Below, one piece after another: positions 12,830 through 24,067 of a stretch of DNA of 64,000 bases (positions within the stretch are counted from its first letter, which is position 1; the number at the start of each line of letters is the position of its first letter). This stretch comes from Medicago truncatula (taxonomy: Eukaryota; Streptophyta; Magnoliopsida; Fabales; Fabaceae). The notes under the pieces were generated by a model, which did no database searches, was not told the DNA's origin, and was given only the letters and a program-made list of their open reading frames with translations. The position numbers were made by a program, and so were the translations under genes. The stretch lies in assembly GCF_003473485.1 (NCBI RefSeq), contig NC_053048.1, forward strand, positions 52,077,755 to 52,141,754. Direction: 5' to 3'.

Positions 12830-12940
12830 GCGGCAGTTAACAACCGCTCTATGATACGCCGTCAGTGAACAACCGCTGGTACCAGCGACTGTTAACTGCC
12901 GTTCACACCAATAAACAAGACCAGTGCAATCTGCACTGGT
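12830..12940. repeat. GC-rich palindrome cluster
   Basis: Two inverted pairs occur in 110 bases. GGCAGTTAAC (about 12833-12842) pairs with GTTAACTGCC (about 12891-12900). ACCAGTGCA / TGCACTGGT (12920-12940) forms a perfect hairpin with 9-bp arms and a 3-base loop. The segment is clearly more GC-rich than its surroundings and is probably a terminus or internal piece of a transposable element. Confidence 0.55.
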
Positions 12941-13149
12941 TTTTCCAGGAAATCTGTCTTGTTTTTGCATCCAATTGCAAATTAAAGTAAAGAATATAAA
13001 ACGTACAAAATAATATTTCATAGATAAAATTAAAACGCAAGAAATAATATAAAAGGTATATCGAAAAATGTCATAGAAATAAAAAAAAATGTACGAAACA
13101 TGTCATAATTATACATCACCATTATCAAGCCTAATCATAATCAACCCTG

Positions 13150-13620
13150 TTGCCTAGCATGCCTCGCCCCCCCTACGCCGCCTGGCAATCTGATACGTAA
13201 GGATATGGTGATCAGTACCGGCTATCCGCATCACCTCTTGGATAATCTCCTCTTTATTTATCTCGGCTATCCGCCACAATATCGTATCTAAACATAAATA
13301 ATTTTATATATAACTCATTTTTAATCATAATTAATTTTACAAAATCAATTTTCTCTGAATTAATTATTATCAAATTAGAATCAAACATTAACTAAAAGAT
13401 TCTATAGAGTTGTAAAATAGAAGTTTTACAAAAGGAGAGACTGTTCAATTGAAAAAAAGTAAATAAATATAAATTTAACTTTTTACATGCTAAATCTCTA
13501 ATAATGTTGTCATGTGTACGGACTCAAAGTCCGGTGCATAAGCATTTAAGCATTCTTCAACACGACGCAAACAATGATCCATATACTAATCGGTCGAAGG
13601 TGGTGGGATCAATAATTGAA
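13150..13620 (-). pseudogene. Broken gene fragment, family uncertain
   Basis: On the minus strand, about 13485-13605 reads PPPSTD, a stop, YMDHCLRRVEECLNAYAP then DFESVHMTTLLEI. After a gap that could be an intron, about 13160-13285 reads TILWRIAEINKEEIIQEVMR then IAGTDHHILTYQIARRRRGG. Both blocks have normal protein composition, unlike the surrounding DNA. The order suggests the C-terminal end of a transposon-associated protein; a plant-mobile-domain or phosphatase-long-form-like protein is one possibility I cannot confirm. The in-frame stop and the absence of upstream exons indicate a relic. Confidence 0.45.
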
Positions 13621-14679
13621 AAATGAAAAAGATAGTCAACTAAATAATATAAGTTGCTATATATATACTCAACGAGGCCAATGGAGAGATTTAATTCGTA
13701 CCTGTTTTCAATAGCTTTCCTTTTTTTACTAGATGACGGTTAAGATAATGTTGTAAATCAAATAAACTACGTTTGACTACTCGTTTTACAACATTTATTT
13801 TATTTTATTTATTTTTTTACAATATCTTGTTGAGTTAGGACGACATGGTAAGTTACTTTGTCTAAAGGAACCATTATATATAATTTCAGCATTATTGAGA
13901 GTATGTGTGGATTTTTTGTCCTATAGGTTACCACCATACCAAAAGGCAGTCATGTTTTAGCTATTATCCGATATTAAATCTAAGTATCTATTTCTATCAA
14001 AATTTAAATATTAATTCATCACTTTAGGGTTGCATGGGTTCACTTTTATTTCAAACAAAATAATTCCACCAACCTAAAATTGAATTTGACATGTTTGAAT
14101 ATTCACAAGTATGGTAAATAAATTAAATTTACATTTCTATTAGTAGATTCTAATGCAAAATTGACATTTTGAGCTTTTACTTAAAACAAAATTTTCGGCC
14201 TCAAATTAACTCTTCGTTAAACTCTCGTTTATGGAATGATTCACATGCATGCAAAAAAAAATTATCTAATAGATAAGAAGTTGACTCATATCTCACAAAA
14301 ATGCAACTCAACTCTTATTTGATACGTAAAGACATCATTATGAGTAATTCATAAGTCCGTCAGTGTTATATGAGTCTTGGGTCTATCCTAACCTCCGGCG
14401 AGCCTTCGACATAGAACTCGTCTAAACTATGTTTTTTTAATAAACAAATGATCACACAAATTATTCAGTGGGCCCGGATTATTGGTGATGCTGACTTTAG
14501 GCATAAAAAAAAAAGGGCTGTTGATGATGAAGCTGGAAAGACAGGACATATTACATAATACTATATAATTATACTTGTATTTACATTTTACAAGCCAGTG
14601 TCATTATACAGTATACTTCCAAATCAAATCTACCTTCATTTCATTATTCATTTCCTTTGTTTCTTTCTTTTTTTAAGCT
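13621..14679. other. Intergenic DNA, distal promoter of the borate exporter gene
   Basis: No coding sequence is seen. The stretch is AT-rich, with a few short repeats. The last few hundred bases should contain upstream promoter elements of the gene starting at 15003, but no specific element could be assigned from sequence alone. Confidence 0.4.
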
Positions 14680-14687
14680 TATAAATA
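14680..14687 (+). promoter_or_regulatory. Candidate TATA box of the borate exporter gene
   Basis: TATAAATA lies here in a pyrimidine-rich context. Plant initiation about 30 bases downstream would start the mRNA near 14712-14720, giving a leader of roughly 285 nt that contains all three upstream ATGs. The start site is inferred, not observed. Confidence 0.5.
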
Positions 14688-14783
14688 CTCTGCAAGCACA
14701 TTGTTGTTATTAGGAACCACTTGAGAAGGTCACAACCTGCTTTTGATACAGCTGGCATTTCATTGAATCTCTCATTCTCCCAT

Positions 14784-14924
14784 ATGTCTTTGAAGCCACC
14801 TTGCACTATTCATGCTATTTGCCCCCCTTTGATTAATTCATCATCACATTCTTCAATCCTACTTCCTCAGTTTGTTTGTGATTAAACCTTGTTCATATAT
14901 AAATCAAAACAAAAAATCATGTAA
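14784..14924 (+). promoter_or_regulatory. Three uORFs in the borate exporter leader, including a minimal AUG-UAA
   Basis: Between the TATA box and the main ATG there are exactly three ATGs. uORF1 is 14784-14885 (33 codons). uORF2 is 14812-14832 (6 codons) and is nested in uORF1 in another frame. uORF3 is 14919-14924, an ATG followed directly by TAA, 78 nt before the main start. All end before 15003. In Arabidopsis, NIP5;1 is controlled by boron-dependent ribosome stalling on AUG-UAA, and BOR1 translation is repressed by leader uORFs under high boron. The same control here is an inference from position and form. Confidence 0.6.
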
Positions 14925-15002
14925 ATTACACTTTGTTGTGATTTGTTTGGAATTATTTGTCTTTCCTTAACCTTCTTTGGTGGGAAAAAGAAAAAAAATA
15001 CT

Positions 15003-18000
15003 ATGGAAGAAACATTTGTACCTTTTGAAGGTATCAAGAATGATCTAAGAGGAAGGTTAATGTGCTACAAACAAGATTGGACAGGTGGAATCAAAGCAGG
15101 TGTAAGGTATATTCTTCTAAATTATATATACTATATAGCTTTTTTTTTTTTACAGAATATACTATATAGCTAATAGTAGTAATTAAGATATAGATTATAA
15201 AGTTTTTTGACCAATTGTAATATAACTTTCATAAATGTTTTGATTCACTTTACAGGATTTTGGCCCCCACAACATACATATTTTTTGCTTCTGCAATACC
15301 TGTCATTTCATTTGGTGAACAACTAGAGAGAAATACTGGTACTGAAATGAATATTCATAATTTAACTATAAGTATAATTTGGAATATGTTTTCATAAAGG
15401 AAAAAGAAATAATTTTAGAAAAAATGAGTTAGCATTAAAATGTGTTGATTTGATATTTGCAGAGGGTGTTCTAACAGCTGTTCAAACCTTGGCATCAACT
15501 TCAATATGTGGCATTATACACTCAATCATTGGTGGTCAACCTTTACTGATTTTAGGAGTGGCAGAACCTACTGTGATCATGTACACATTCATGTTCAATT
15601 TTGCTAAAGAAAGACCTGAGTTGGGCAGAAACCTGTTTCTTGGATGGGCTGGATGGTAAATAACTTATTCTTTTTATTTTTGTTTTACTTCTTCATGTTT
15701 CCAGCCTCTATACATTTAGGTCCCTTTTAGATAAACAGCTTAATTAGGTTTTGTTATTTGTTAGCATAAACGTTTATCATATAAGTGCTTATGTATAAGC
15801 TATTTTTATAACAAAAATAAAAATAAAATAAAAAGTCAAACTTTTTTCATAAGCTATCACGGATAACTTGTGGAAATAAGTTGAAAACAGCTTATGGACA
15901 TGTCATAAGTTATTTCTATAAGTTCTCCTGAACTGTCACACAAGTGCTTATATCAGTAGATAAACTCAAACAAGCCAATCAAAACATGTCCTCATTTATG
16001 TTCTAGTGCTGTCACTGTCATGTGGCTGACCATTGTCTTGTTTTCATTTTTAATTTGATTTTGTAGGGTATGTGTATGGACTGCTTTGATACTATTCTTA
16101 CTGGCCATCTTAGGAGCATGTTCCATCATCAACCGGTTTACCCGAATTGCGGGAGAGTTGTTTGGCATGCTCATTGCAATGCTTTTCATGCAGCAAGCTA
16201 TCAAAGTAAGACAATTATCAAAGTTTACATTGGTCATTTATCATATCTGTTCTATTTATCTATTTATCTACCTATCAACAAAGGTGTTAGTTAATGCGTA
16301 TTCACATGATATACCAAAGTTATTTACCAACATATTGTCGTCATTGTGTCAGGGACTTGTGGATGAGTTTCGCATACCAAAGAGAGAAGATACAAAAGCA
16401 ATTGAGTTCTTACCTTCGTGGAGGTTTGCTAATGGGATGTTCGCTTTGGTCCTTTCATTTGGCCTTCTCCTTACTGCATTAAAAAGCAGAAAGGCTAGAT
16501 CATGGCGTTATGGTAGTGGTAAGTGCTATATACATATGTAAATTGTCTCTGCAACTTAAAAGTTCTGAACCCGTCACTGCATATAATCATTTGGTTTTCT
16601 TAGAAAATAATTTATTTAACTTTAACTACAGGTTGGCTCCGTAGCCTTATAGCCGACTACGGTGTTCCGCTTATGGTCCTAGTTTGGACAGGTGTGTCCT
16701 ACATGCCGACTGCAAGTGTTCCAAATGGTATCCCACGGCGCCTCTTTAGTCCAAATCCGTGGTCACCCGGTGCCTATGACAATTGGACTGTTGTTAAGGC
16801 ATGTAAACAAGTTTTCTGTTTGTCCATTTTAACATTGTTTATTAACAAGATGGCTTGTGAACAAAAATTAATAGGTGTACTAATTTGTTCTGAACAGGAT
16901 ATGGTTCAAGTTCCTGTTGTATTCATAATTGGAGCATTTATACCAGCAACTATGATTGCAGTGCTTTATTACTTTGACCACAGTGTGGCATCTCAGCTTT
17001 CTCAGCAGAAAGAGTTCAATTTGAGAAAGCCATCTTCTTACCATTATGATTTGCTCCTTTTGGGATTTTTGGTATGACACTTCAATATGTCAATTCCTAG
17101 TTCATTAAATTTCAATTTGCTTAATTCTTTTTCTAATGGTAACATCCATATTTCTTGCTGGAAGACATTATTGTGTGGCCTTATTGGAATTCCTCCTGCA
17201 AATGGAGTCATACCGCAGTCTCCGATGCATACAAAGAGTCTAGCAACTCTTAAACATCAGGTAAGACAAGTTAAAAATGTATCATATAGTCAATTTCTTC
17301 CTGATTAATTTATAACTCTTAGTAATGTGAATATGTGTATAACTAAAAAATGAACAATGGTGTTGTTACAGTTGCTTCGTAACAGACTCGTGATAACCGC
17401 TCGAAACAGTATCAGTAAGAATGCTAGTCTAGGACAGTTATATGGTAATATGCAAGAAGTATACCATCAAATGCAGACACCCCTTATTTACCAGGACCCA
17501 TCTGCTCGAGTAAGTCGATCCTAAACCTTCTTAATATTTATTTTCTTGTTATTAAATCTTTGTTTAATTATGACATATGTTGACATTTTGATAAATGATC
17601 AGGCACAAGGACTAAAAGAATTAAAAGAAACAACCATTCAAGCAGCTACAAGCATGGGAAACGTGGACGCCCCGGTTGATGAGACTATATTTGACGTCGA
17701 GAAAGAAATAGATGACTTGCTTCCTGTTGAGGTAAAGGAACAACGTGTCAGTAACTTGCTTCAATCAGTATTGGTTGGAGGATGTGTTGCAGCCATGCCT
17801 ATTCTCAAGAAAATCCCAACTTCAGTACTTTGGGGCTACTTTGCCTTTATGGCAATTGAAAGTTTACCTGGAAACCAGTTTTGGGAAAGGATCCTTTTAC
17901 TCTTCACTGCACCAAGCAGAAGATACAAGTAAATAAAAATTCTGTCTTTGAAACAATTTAATATATATATATATATATATGTTGAATCTTATATTCTTGT

Positions 18001-18771
18001 AATAATGAACAAATTTTCTTTAAATGTGTAGGGTGCTTGAAGATTACCATGCTACTTTTGTTGAAACAGTTCCTTTCAAGACAATAGCATTATTCACAAT
18101 TTTCCAAACCATTTATCTATTTATATGTTTTGGACTAACTTGGGTACCTATTGCTGGAGTCATGTTTCCTTTGATGATCATGCTCTTAGTTCCACTAAGA
18201 CAATACTTTCTCCCCAAATTTTTCAAAGGTGCACACCTTCAAGACTTGGATGCGGCCGAGTATGAGGAGCAAACTGCTTTACCGTTCAACCTTGCATCAG
18301 TAAGATTTCTTATCCAACAAGCTTAATAATCATAATAATAGAGTTTAATTTTGATATATTGTCAGTGGAAAATGTTTTACATTGTCAGCTTAATAATCTT
18401 GATTAAAGTCAAACATTTTATATGATCTGACCATTATGATTGATTAACAGCAATCTGAGTTTGGAGCTGGTGCTTCTCATATTGGAGAAGGTGAGATATT
18501 TGATGAAGTTATCACAAGAAGCCGTGGTGAATTTAGGCATACTACTAACAGTCCAAAGATCAGTAGCTCCACTCCAACACCAAGAAATGATCCTAAAAGC
18601 CGTCTAAGCCCGCACCTCTCTTTTAATTCTCGTGTGGGCGAGTTCGCGACTGAGCAAAGTCCTCGGTCTGGCGTAAGAGGCACCAACAGTCCAATGACCA
18701 AAGAAATGAGATTGTCAGGTAGGGGAATAAGTCCTCTCAACCCTGATTCCAAACACCAAGACAAGAAATAA
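15003..18771 (+). CDS. BOR1: Borate exporter, BOR1 type (SLC4-like)
   Basis: Twelve exons splice in frame to 724 residues: 15003-15106, 15256-15338, 15463-15655, 16067-16205, 16353-16518, 16632-16798, 16898-17071, 17165-17260, 17372-17509, 17603-17928, 18032-18299, 18451-18771. The product is nearly collinear with Arabidopsis BOR1 (704 aa), from [15 protein letters not shown] at the N-terminus to the cytosolic tail. It is an SLC4-family polytopic membrane protein expected to export borate from root cells for xylem loading. Tyr398 (YGNM) and Tyr405 (YHQM) match the known Tyr sorting signals. The site of the first, Tyr373, is His. Lys594 aligns with the ubiquitinated Lys590 of Arabidopsis, shifted by four extra residues at the exon 9/10 junction. 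Intron 6 has a GC donor (AAG|GCATGT). The start is the ATG giving the family N-terminus; the in-frame TTG codon upstream is not used. Confidence 0.95.
15718..15976. mobile_element. MITE inside intron 3 of the borate exporter gene
   Basis: The left end (about GTCCCTTTTAGATAAACAG) and the reverse complement of the right end (GGCTTGTTTGAGTTTATC) are related. The interior repeats AAGCTTAT-like and CATAAGCT-like phrases typical of a hAT-type legume MITE. It lies wholly in the intron between exons 3 and 4 and should be spliced out. Boundaries are approximate and no target duplication was resolved. Confidence 0.45.
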
Positions 18772-19008
18772 TTCAAGACTTGTGTCTTAGAATGATGTAG
18801 GAGGCTTATTTGTTGCTTCATTTCCAGTTTATGGTTCTTTAATTTTGCTTGGCTTTTTATTGTAACTTGTAAAGTATTTTCAGTATCCTATATACAACAG
18901 GTGTATGCAACCAAAAATATGGAGCTTCCTATGTCAAATTGTAACTGTTAATGTTACTATATTTGTGCAAATGTATATCATCATCAAGTTTGTTTCAAAT
19001 TCCAATTC

Positions 19009-19014
19009 AATAAA
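19009..19014 (+). terminator. Candidate poly(A) signal of the borate exporter gene
   Basis: AATAAA lies 238 bases after the stop codon at 18769-18771, after a T-rich stretch. Distance and sequence fit a plant near-upstream polyadenylation element. Plant signals are loose, so this is a candidate only. Confidence 0.45.
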
Positions 19015-19299
19015 TGATGACTAGTTTGAGTCTTGTAATAGTTTTGAACATCACTTTCGATGAGTTTATACAACAATTGCATGGTTCATACTTCATAGTC
19101 ATTCTCACATGATAGGAATCTCCAATGCAATTGAATTAAATATCCACCGATGTCAAATATGAGAACAATAAGAACAATTCTTTTACGTGAAAACATAATT
19201 TCTCTAAAGCAGTTTCAGATTAGCACTAGATGTAAGATAATTTGTAATATACAAAGTATATGTATTCATATATGCCTCACATGCATATTGTTTCAGACT

Positions 19300-19640
19300 G
19301 GATTAGGGCCCATCCAAACCGGACTTATAGGTCAGTGGTCGCATGATATCAATCAGCCGTTGATCCGCATATCACAACGGGATCCAGATGTCTAGTAACA
19401 TTCTCAACGGACTTTTTCGTTATTTTCCCTCAACGGTATCACTATATAAGGAATTTCCTTCCTCTTAAGAAAATTATACACTATTTCAGTTCACCGCTCA
19501 CTCCCCTTAATCTTGATTAACTTGTGCGTCAAGGTGTTTGCAAATACCCCACCACAACAGAGACCTTCTAGATGCCTTGTCGTCCTCTGTCACGCTTCAA
19601 CATCTCCAACCACCGTTCGAGATCTACTTCGGATCACATA
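19300..19640 (+). mobile_element. LTR-like fragment of a retrotransposon
   Basis: The segment contains a promoter-like TATA (CTATATAAGG near 19443), then about 80 bases on a stretch reading TTGATTAACTTGTGCGTCAA followed by GGTGTTTGCAAATACCCCAC. The latter is characteristic of the transcribed start of plant Ty3/gypsy LTRs, where a near-identical GCGTC..GTGTCTGCAGGTACCCC motif is common. No second LTR or gag-pol lies nearby, so it is a solo or truncated LTR. Boundaries are approximate. Confidence 0.5.
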
Positions 19641-21956
19641 TGTTGTTATGTTAATGGAATTAATATAATATCCTAATCCATGTCATGCAACAAAAGCATG
19701 TCACTTATTTATGAATAGCTTATGTGCGTGTAAATGATAAACTTTAGGGACAACCTTTTTAGTGATAGTATTGTGTGGAAGATTCACCCCCTTATCAACA
19801 ATAATGGTCCAAACAATTATCATCATTACAACATGAAAGCAAGACCGCACTTGTTTACGAGTTTACTTGAAAAAGGGGTTTTCAAAAGAGAGGGAATAAA
19901 AAGTGTATAAGCAATTACAGGAACAAAGTATGTGAGTGGTAATGTTGTATGACGTTCTACTATTCCTTGGTGGGGTTCATTACATTAACTCATTCTTTGA
20001 TTTTGCTTATAGAGCTTACATCGCTGTCTAATTATTCCAAAATCTCTGTCGTTTTGAGTAAAAAAAATGTAACAAAAAGATCAAAAACAATAGTGTAACA
20101 TAATATCATACTATAAAAAACAAAAGTAGTCGGTTAACATCATCTAATAGGTGTGGAATTGAACCACAAAAAGTTATATTCAAGAATTGACACATTAGTT
20201 GACCATGTCACCACTACAAATGGCTTTATTTATGCTGAATATGAGAAGTTTTCAATAATCATTTGAAAATAACATTGTCAACATTCTTGGCCACACAAGG
20301 CTCACACCTGTGCTAGCTATCTATAATTTGTTGCCTATATGAGCAAAAACAGTGCTCAACCATTGACACTGGCTGTATAAATCAATACCAGATTGTAATA
20401 ATAGAAGGCTGGTGCATGCCTACTCACACACACAGCAAAACAACCTCATCATGTAAATTTAAGCAATTATGTATGATTTTTAGTCATAAAAAAAATAATA
20501 ATAATAATAATAATAATAACCGTGTTGGTCTTACATCGGAGGTGGCTATAGAACTTTCGATCTTCTTATCACTCATCTCCTTAATTCTTCACATCAACTA
20601 CAAAATCAACATTTTTCGTATAAGCAAATTTTAGTAATTTAATTATTACACTAATTAAATTATAGAGTTCGAATCTTGTACATCTAGCTTAAAACCCAAT
20701 CATCGTCATTAAAAAAAACTCAATCATTGTCCCTTAGAAATATTTTATTTTATTTTTTAAATATTGAGAAGTGTCACTCTTTATAACTTATACTCTATCC
20801 GACAATAATTGTAATATTATTTTGTGCTTAAATATAAGACATTTTACTGAATATATCAATTCTAAATACTTCTAATTTATCTTAGAATATAAAATTTCAA
20901 CGTCATCGTGATTTAGTAATAGTGAAGAATAAAGATGGAGAGTGAACAAGTTTATATCCAACTTGTCAATCAAGCTTAATTCATCCTTGTAAACTTTTAA
21001 TAAAACTAAGGGTTAGGCTAACGTAATCTTAGAGTACATGTTAAATATAAAAATAGAAAAAGTGTATTACAGTTATTTGTAAAACAGTTTTTCTATATTA
21101 TTATTTTTTTTGTACGAAGTGCATATATATAAGGCAAATTAAAAATTGTTAAAAAACAGAAAAGGTGACTCTCATTCTCAACATCCAAATTTAGGTTAAT
21201 AGCATAACACATAAAAATATGAGTATATGCATATTTCCAAATGTTTGCAATACTCGCGTAATGTTGATGACTTTAGTTTTTTTTTTTTTTTTTTTGACAA
21301 AATGTTGATGACTTTAGTTGTTAATTAGATTTGCACTTGAACCTAGGAGAAATCAAACAATAAACATTGAACCTAGGAGAATATCACTTTTTCTTTTTTT
21401 TTATAATTGGAATATCACTATTATTATATAAAAAAAAGAATATGATTGGATTCTTACGTGCTTAAAAGAAATTAGAGCTATGCTATGTCGATCGTGGCCA
21501 TACTTATAAGGTAGATAAATATGAAGGAGTTTACAACTTTTGCCGCATATTTGAATATGCAATGAGATTGGTGATGATCAAGATGAACTGTCGTGATTTC
21601 AACATGATCTACAATTTGATATGTTACAAAATCATAGTCACTCGTCCTGATCCTCACAATCTCATCGCTTATCCAAACATGCATTTAAGCGTAGAAAATT
21701 TTATATTAATCTGAAGCCAAAACACAACGATGATGTACGGAGAATACTTCTTTCTAAACTGCAGTGATGATAGAAAGAAAAGGCAGAAACCTAGCTAGAT
21801 TCCTTGTGTCTCCTATTATAGATTTTCATGTCACAAATCCGCGGTTAAGTATTCGCTTGATTCCGGTATTTATTTCAGGTGCTATTTTTTTAACTAACCC
21901 CTGGTAACCGCCCCAAAGTATTCCTAAGATTTGGATAATTTGAACTCTCAATTTGG
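19641..21956. other. Gene-free region
   Basis: Nothing gene-like is seen on either strand. A trinucleotide microsatellite sits at 20495-20519. At about 21263-21320 the phrase TGTTGATGACTTTAGTT occurs twice, about 40 bases apart, around a poly-T run, and CTTGAACCTAGGAGAA/CATTGAACCTAGGAGAA recurs at about 21338-21380; both look like small local duplications. Confidence 0.45.
20495..20519. repeat. (AAT)n microsatellite
   Basis: An uninterrupted run of about eight AAT units follows a short A tract. Length is likely polymorphic. Confidence 0.9.
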
Positions 21957-22690
21957 TATGGTGGTTAATGACTTTAGAGAAATATTTGCATGCAAACGAA
22001 CCTAAAACTTTATTCTTGCAAACAATCAATCAACAATTGACAGCACATTATACAATACAATAATTTTTATTTTTTTAGAAAAATACAAAAATAATTAAAA
22101 TTTACAAAAACAAATTAGCCTGTCTTTCTTTTTCGTTGACACAGAAAATAGCGGTTTCTTTGAATAACTTCATATCCAACTTTTTTTTTTTTTTGCATTT
22201 CCAAAAAACATGACAAAGTTATTTATTTTTATCGTTACCCGATCTTAAAAATGATTTATCTTCAGTTCCCACTCTTTATCACAAATATCACAGATATTTT
22301 TCTCACAAGCTTTCTCTGAAGTTAGTCCAAAAAACTCACAACAATTGTAATTGAATGCCTCAGATTCAACACATACAACCTAAAACAAAGCTTCAATTTA
22401 GAAGAAACCAAAACATAATAATTGAACTTGTCATTTGACAAAGAAAAAAAAGGGAAAATAATAGTGTTTTTTTATATGATAGAACGGGAAGGTTCAATTA
22501 AATAACAGAAGAAGAAGAAACAAATACAAATTTTCCTTCCCTAAAAAAAATACAAATTTTCCTTTGTAATTTTTAATTATTTTTATATTGTATAATGTGT
22601 TGTCAGTTGTTGATTGGTTGTTTGCAAGAATGAAGTTTTAGGTTCGTTTGCATGCAAGTATTTCTTATGACGATGACTTAATTCTCAACT
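21957..22690. repeat. Long inverted repeat with an AT-rich loop
   Basis: The segment around 21976-22066 recurs in reverse complement around 22583-22665. Both contain a block reading TTGCATGCAAACGAACCTAA followed by an AACTTNATTCTTGCAAACAA-like block and then ACACATTATACAAT. Identity is high over about 80 bases and extends more weakly outward to about 21940 and 22690. About 520 bases of non-coding DNA lie between the arms. It could be a foldback transposon; a transcript through it could form a long hairpin. Confidence 0.65.
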
Positions 22691-23204
22691 CTCAAGTACC
22701 GGAAAATTCGATTTATTATACACGGAATTGGACCGAAATAAACGACTCCAACAATAAAATTCAAATATATCTATTTCTTCCCTTAAAAAAATGTATCTAT
22801 CTCTTATCCAATAAGAAAACCAAAAACATTTTGTACCAAAAAAAAAATTAAAAAATCTTAGCTTATCTAAAAGATCACAACAATTTTTTTTGGTGCATTA
22901 CTAACAAATAACACTGAAAAGAAAACAACGATTCAATTTGCTCTAAAATAATTTTAGTTTCTTTATTTATTTTTTTCAAAAAAAATGCTCTCAAAAAACA
23001 ACAATTAATTTTATCATTTTCAAAATCAACGAAGTACCTATGACATTCTTTAGACTAATTCAACATTTTCACTACCAAAAAAATTATAACACACTACCAA
23101 AAAAAAAGACTAATTTTCACAAAAAAACATTTTGATAATCAACGAAAAAAAATAAATCTTGATATAAAGAAAACTTTTTTTTTGAAAGATGATATAAAGA
23201 AAAC

Positions 23205-24067
23205 GGGAGCCCCTAATATGGACCCTTATTTTTAGGGTCTACCCATAGTCCTTTGTAAATGACCTGCAATAGCGGGTAATTACACTTCCACTCCAGTATA
23301 AATTTGGTACAATTCACCTTTCTGTTATTTTGCCATCCGTTTCAAGTCTAACAGGAAGAACAACTTCCGCACAGAATGTAACAACCACGTAATGCTTCAA
23401 CCTCTTAGTTAAAAACTCGAACCGGTTTAAGAAATCCAGATTAAAAGAAAAATGGTTTGCTCTGAAATGCTTGATCCATCACGACAGCTGATTCAAAACC
23501 ATAGCTTCACGACGTTTTCTCTGCATAACATCCCAGGTCCTCCATGGAGCCATTAATTTTGTTCCAGTTAACAAACTTGACTTCGGGTTCTGTATGAAAG
23601 TGATTATCATGGAGATGTTATGCGGAGAGCGTGAGAGCGTTAATAGTTGCAATCACGGTAGCGGCATTTGCCCTTTTTCTCGAAAAATGGATTGAAGCTT
23701 TTCTTTTGAGACCTTATTCAAATGCTAGAGTTGCAATGGAATCTCAGTTCGACTTAATGGATGGCTATGTTAAATTGTTGAATTCGAATTTAAGCTTTTG
23801 AGACCATTTTGGATGGCTATGTTAAATTGTTGAATTCGAATTTAAGCTTTTGTTGAATGATGAAATTAAAGTTGTGGAATCAAGGATTGAGCTTGTTGTG
23901 AATTAGATGATTCGCTTGTTTTGATTGCAAAAGCTCACTCACATTAAAGATTCATATGGAGGCCATCCATGTAAATTGAGAAGGAAGTGTGTTTACCCAC
24001 TATTGCAAGTCATTTAGCAAGGACCATGGGTGGACCCTAAAAAAAAGGGTCCATATTAGGGGCTCCC
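23205..24067. mobile_element. Mutator-like non-autonomous element, 863 bp, perfect 9-bp TSD
   Basis: Both ends begin with GGGAGCCCCTAATATGGACC and remain inverted copies for about 80 bases. AAAGAAAAC flanks it exactly on both sides (23196-23204 and 24068-24076). The interior (about 23300-23960) has no transposase and is less AT-rich than the ends, so it may contain captured host DNA. Inside, a 42-base unit starting GGATGGCTATGTTAAATTG occurs twice (23759-23800 and 23811-23852). Confidence 0.85.

Noticed and set aside
12740..13021. Protein of 93 residues on the minus strand
   Set aside because: It crosses the palindrome cluster and has no recognisable domain; no intact homologue is recalled.
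14943..15002. Longer N-terminus for the borate exporter
   Set aside because: The in-frame extension begins with TTG, has no ATG, and the family starts at the ATG at 15003.
18477..18821. Open frame of 114 codons on the minus strand
   Set aside because: It is antisense to the last exon of the borate exporter gene, where the plus strand is clearly coding.
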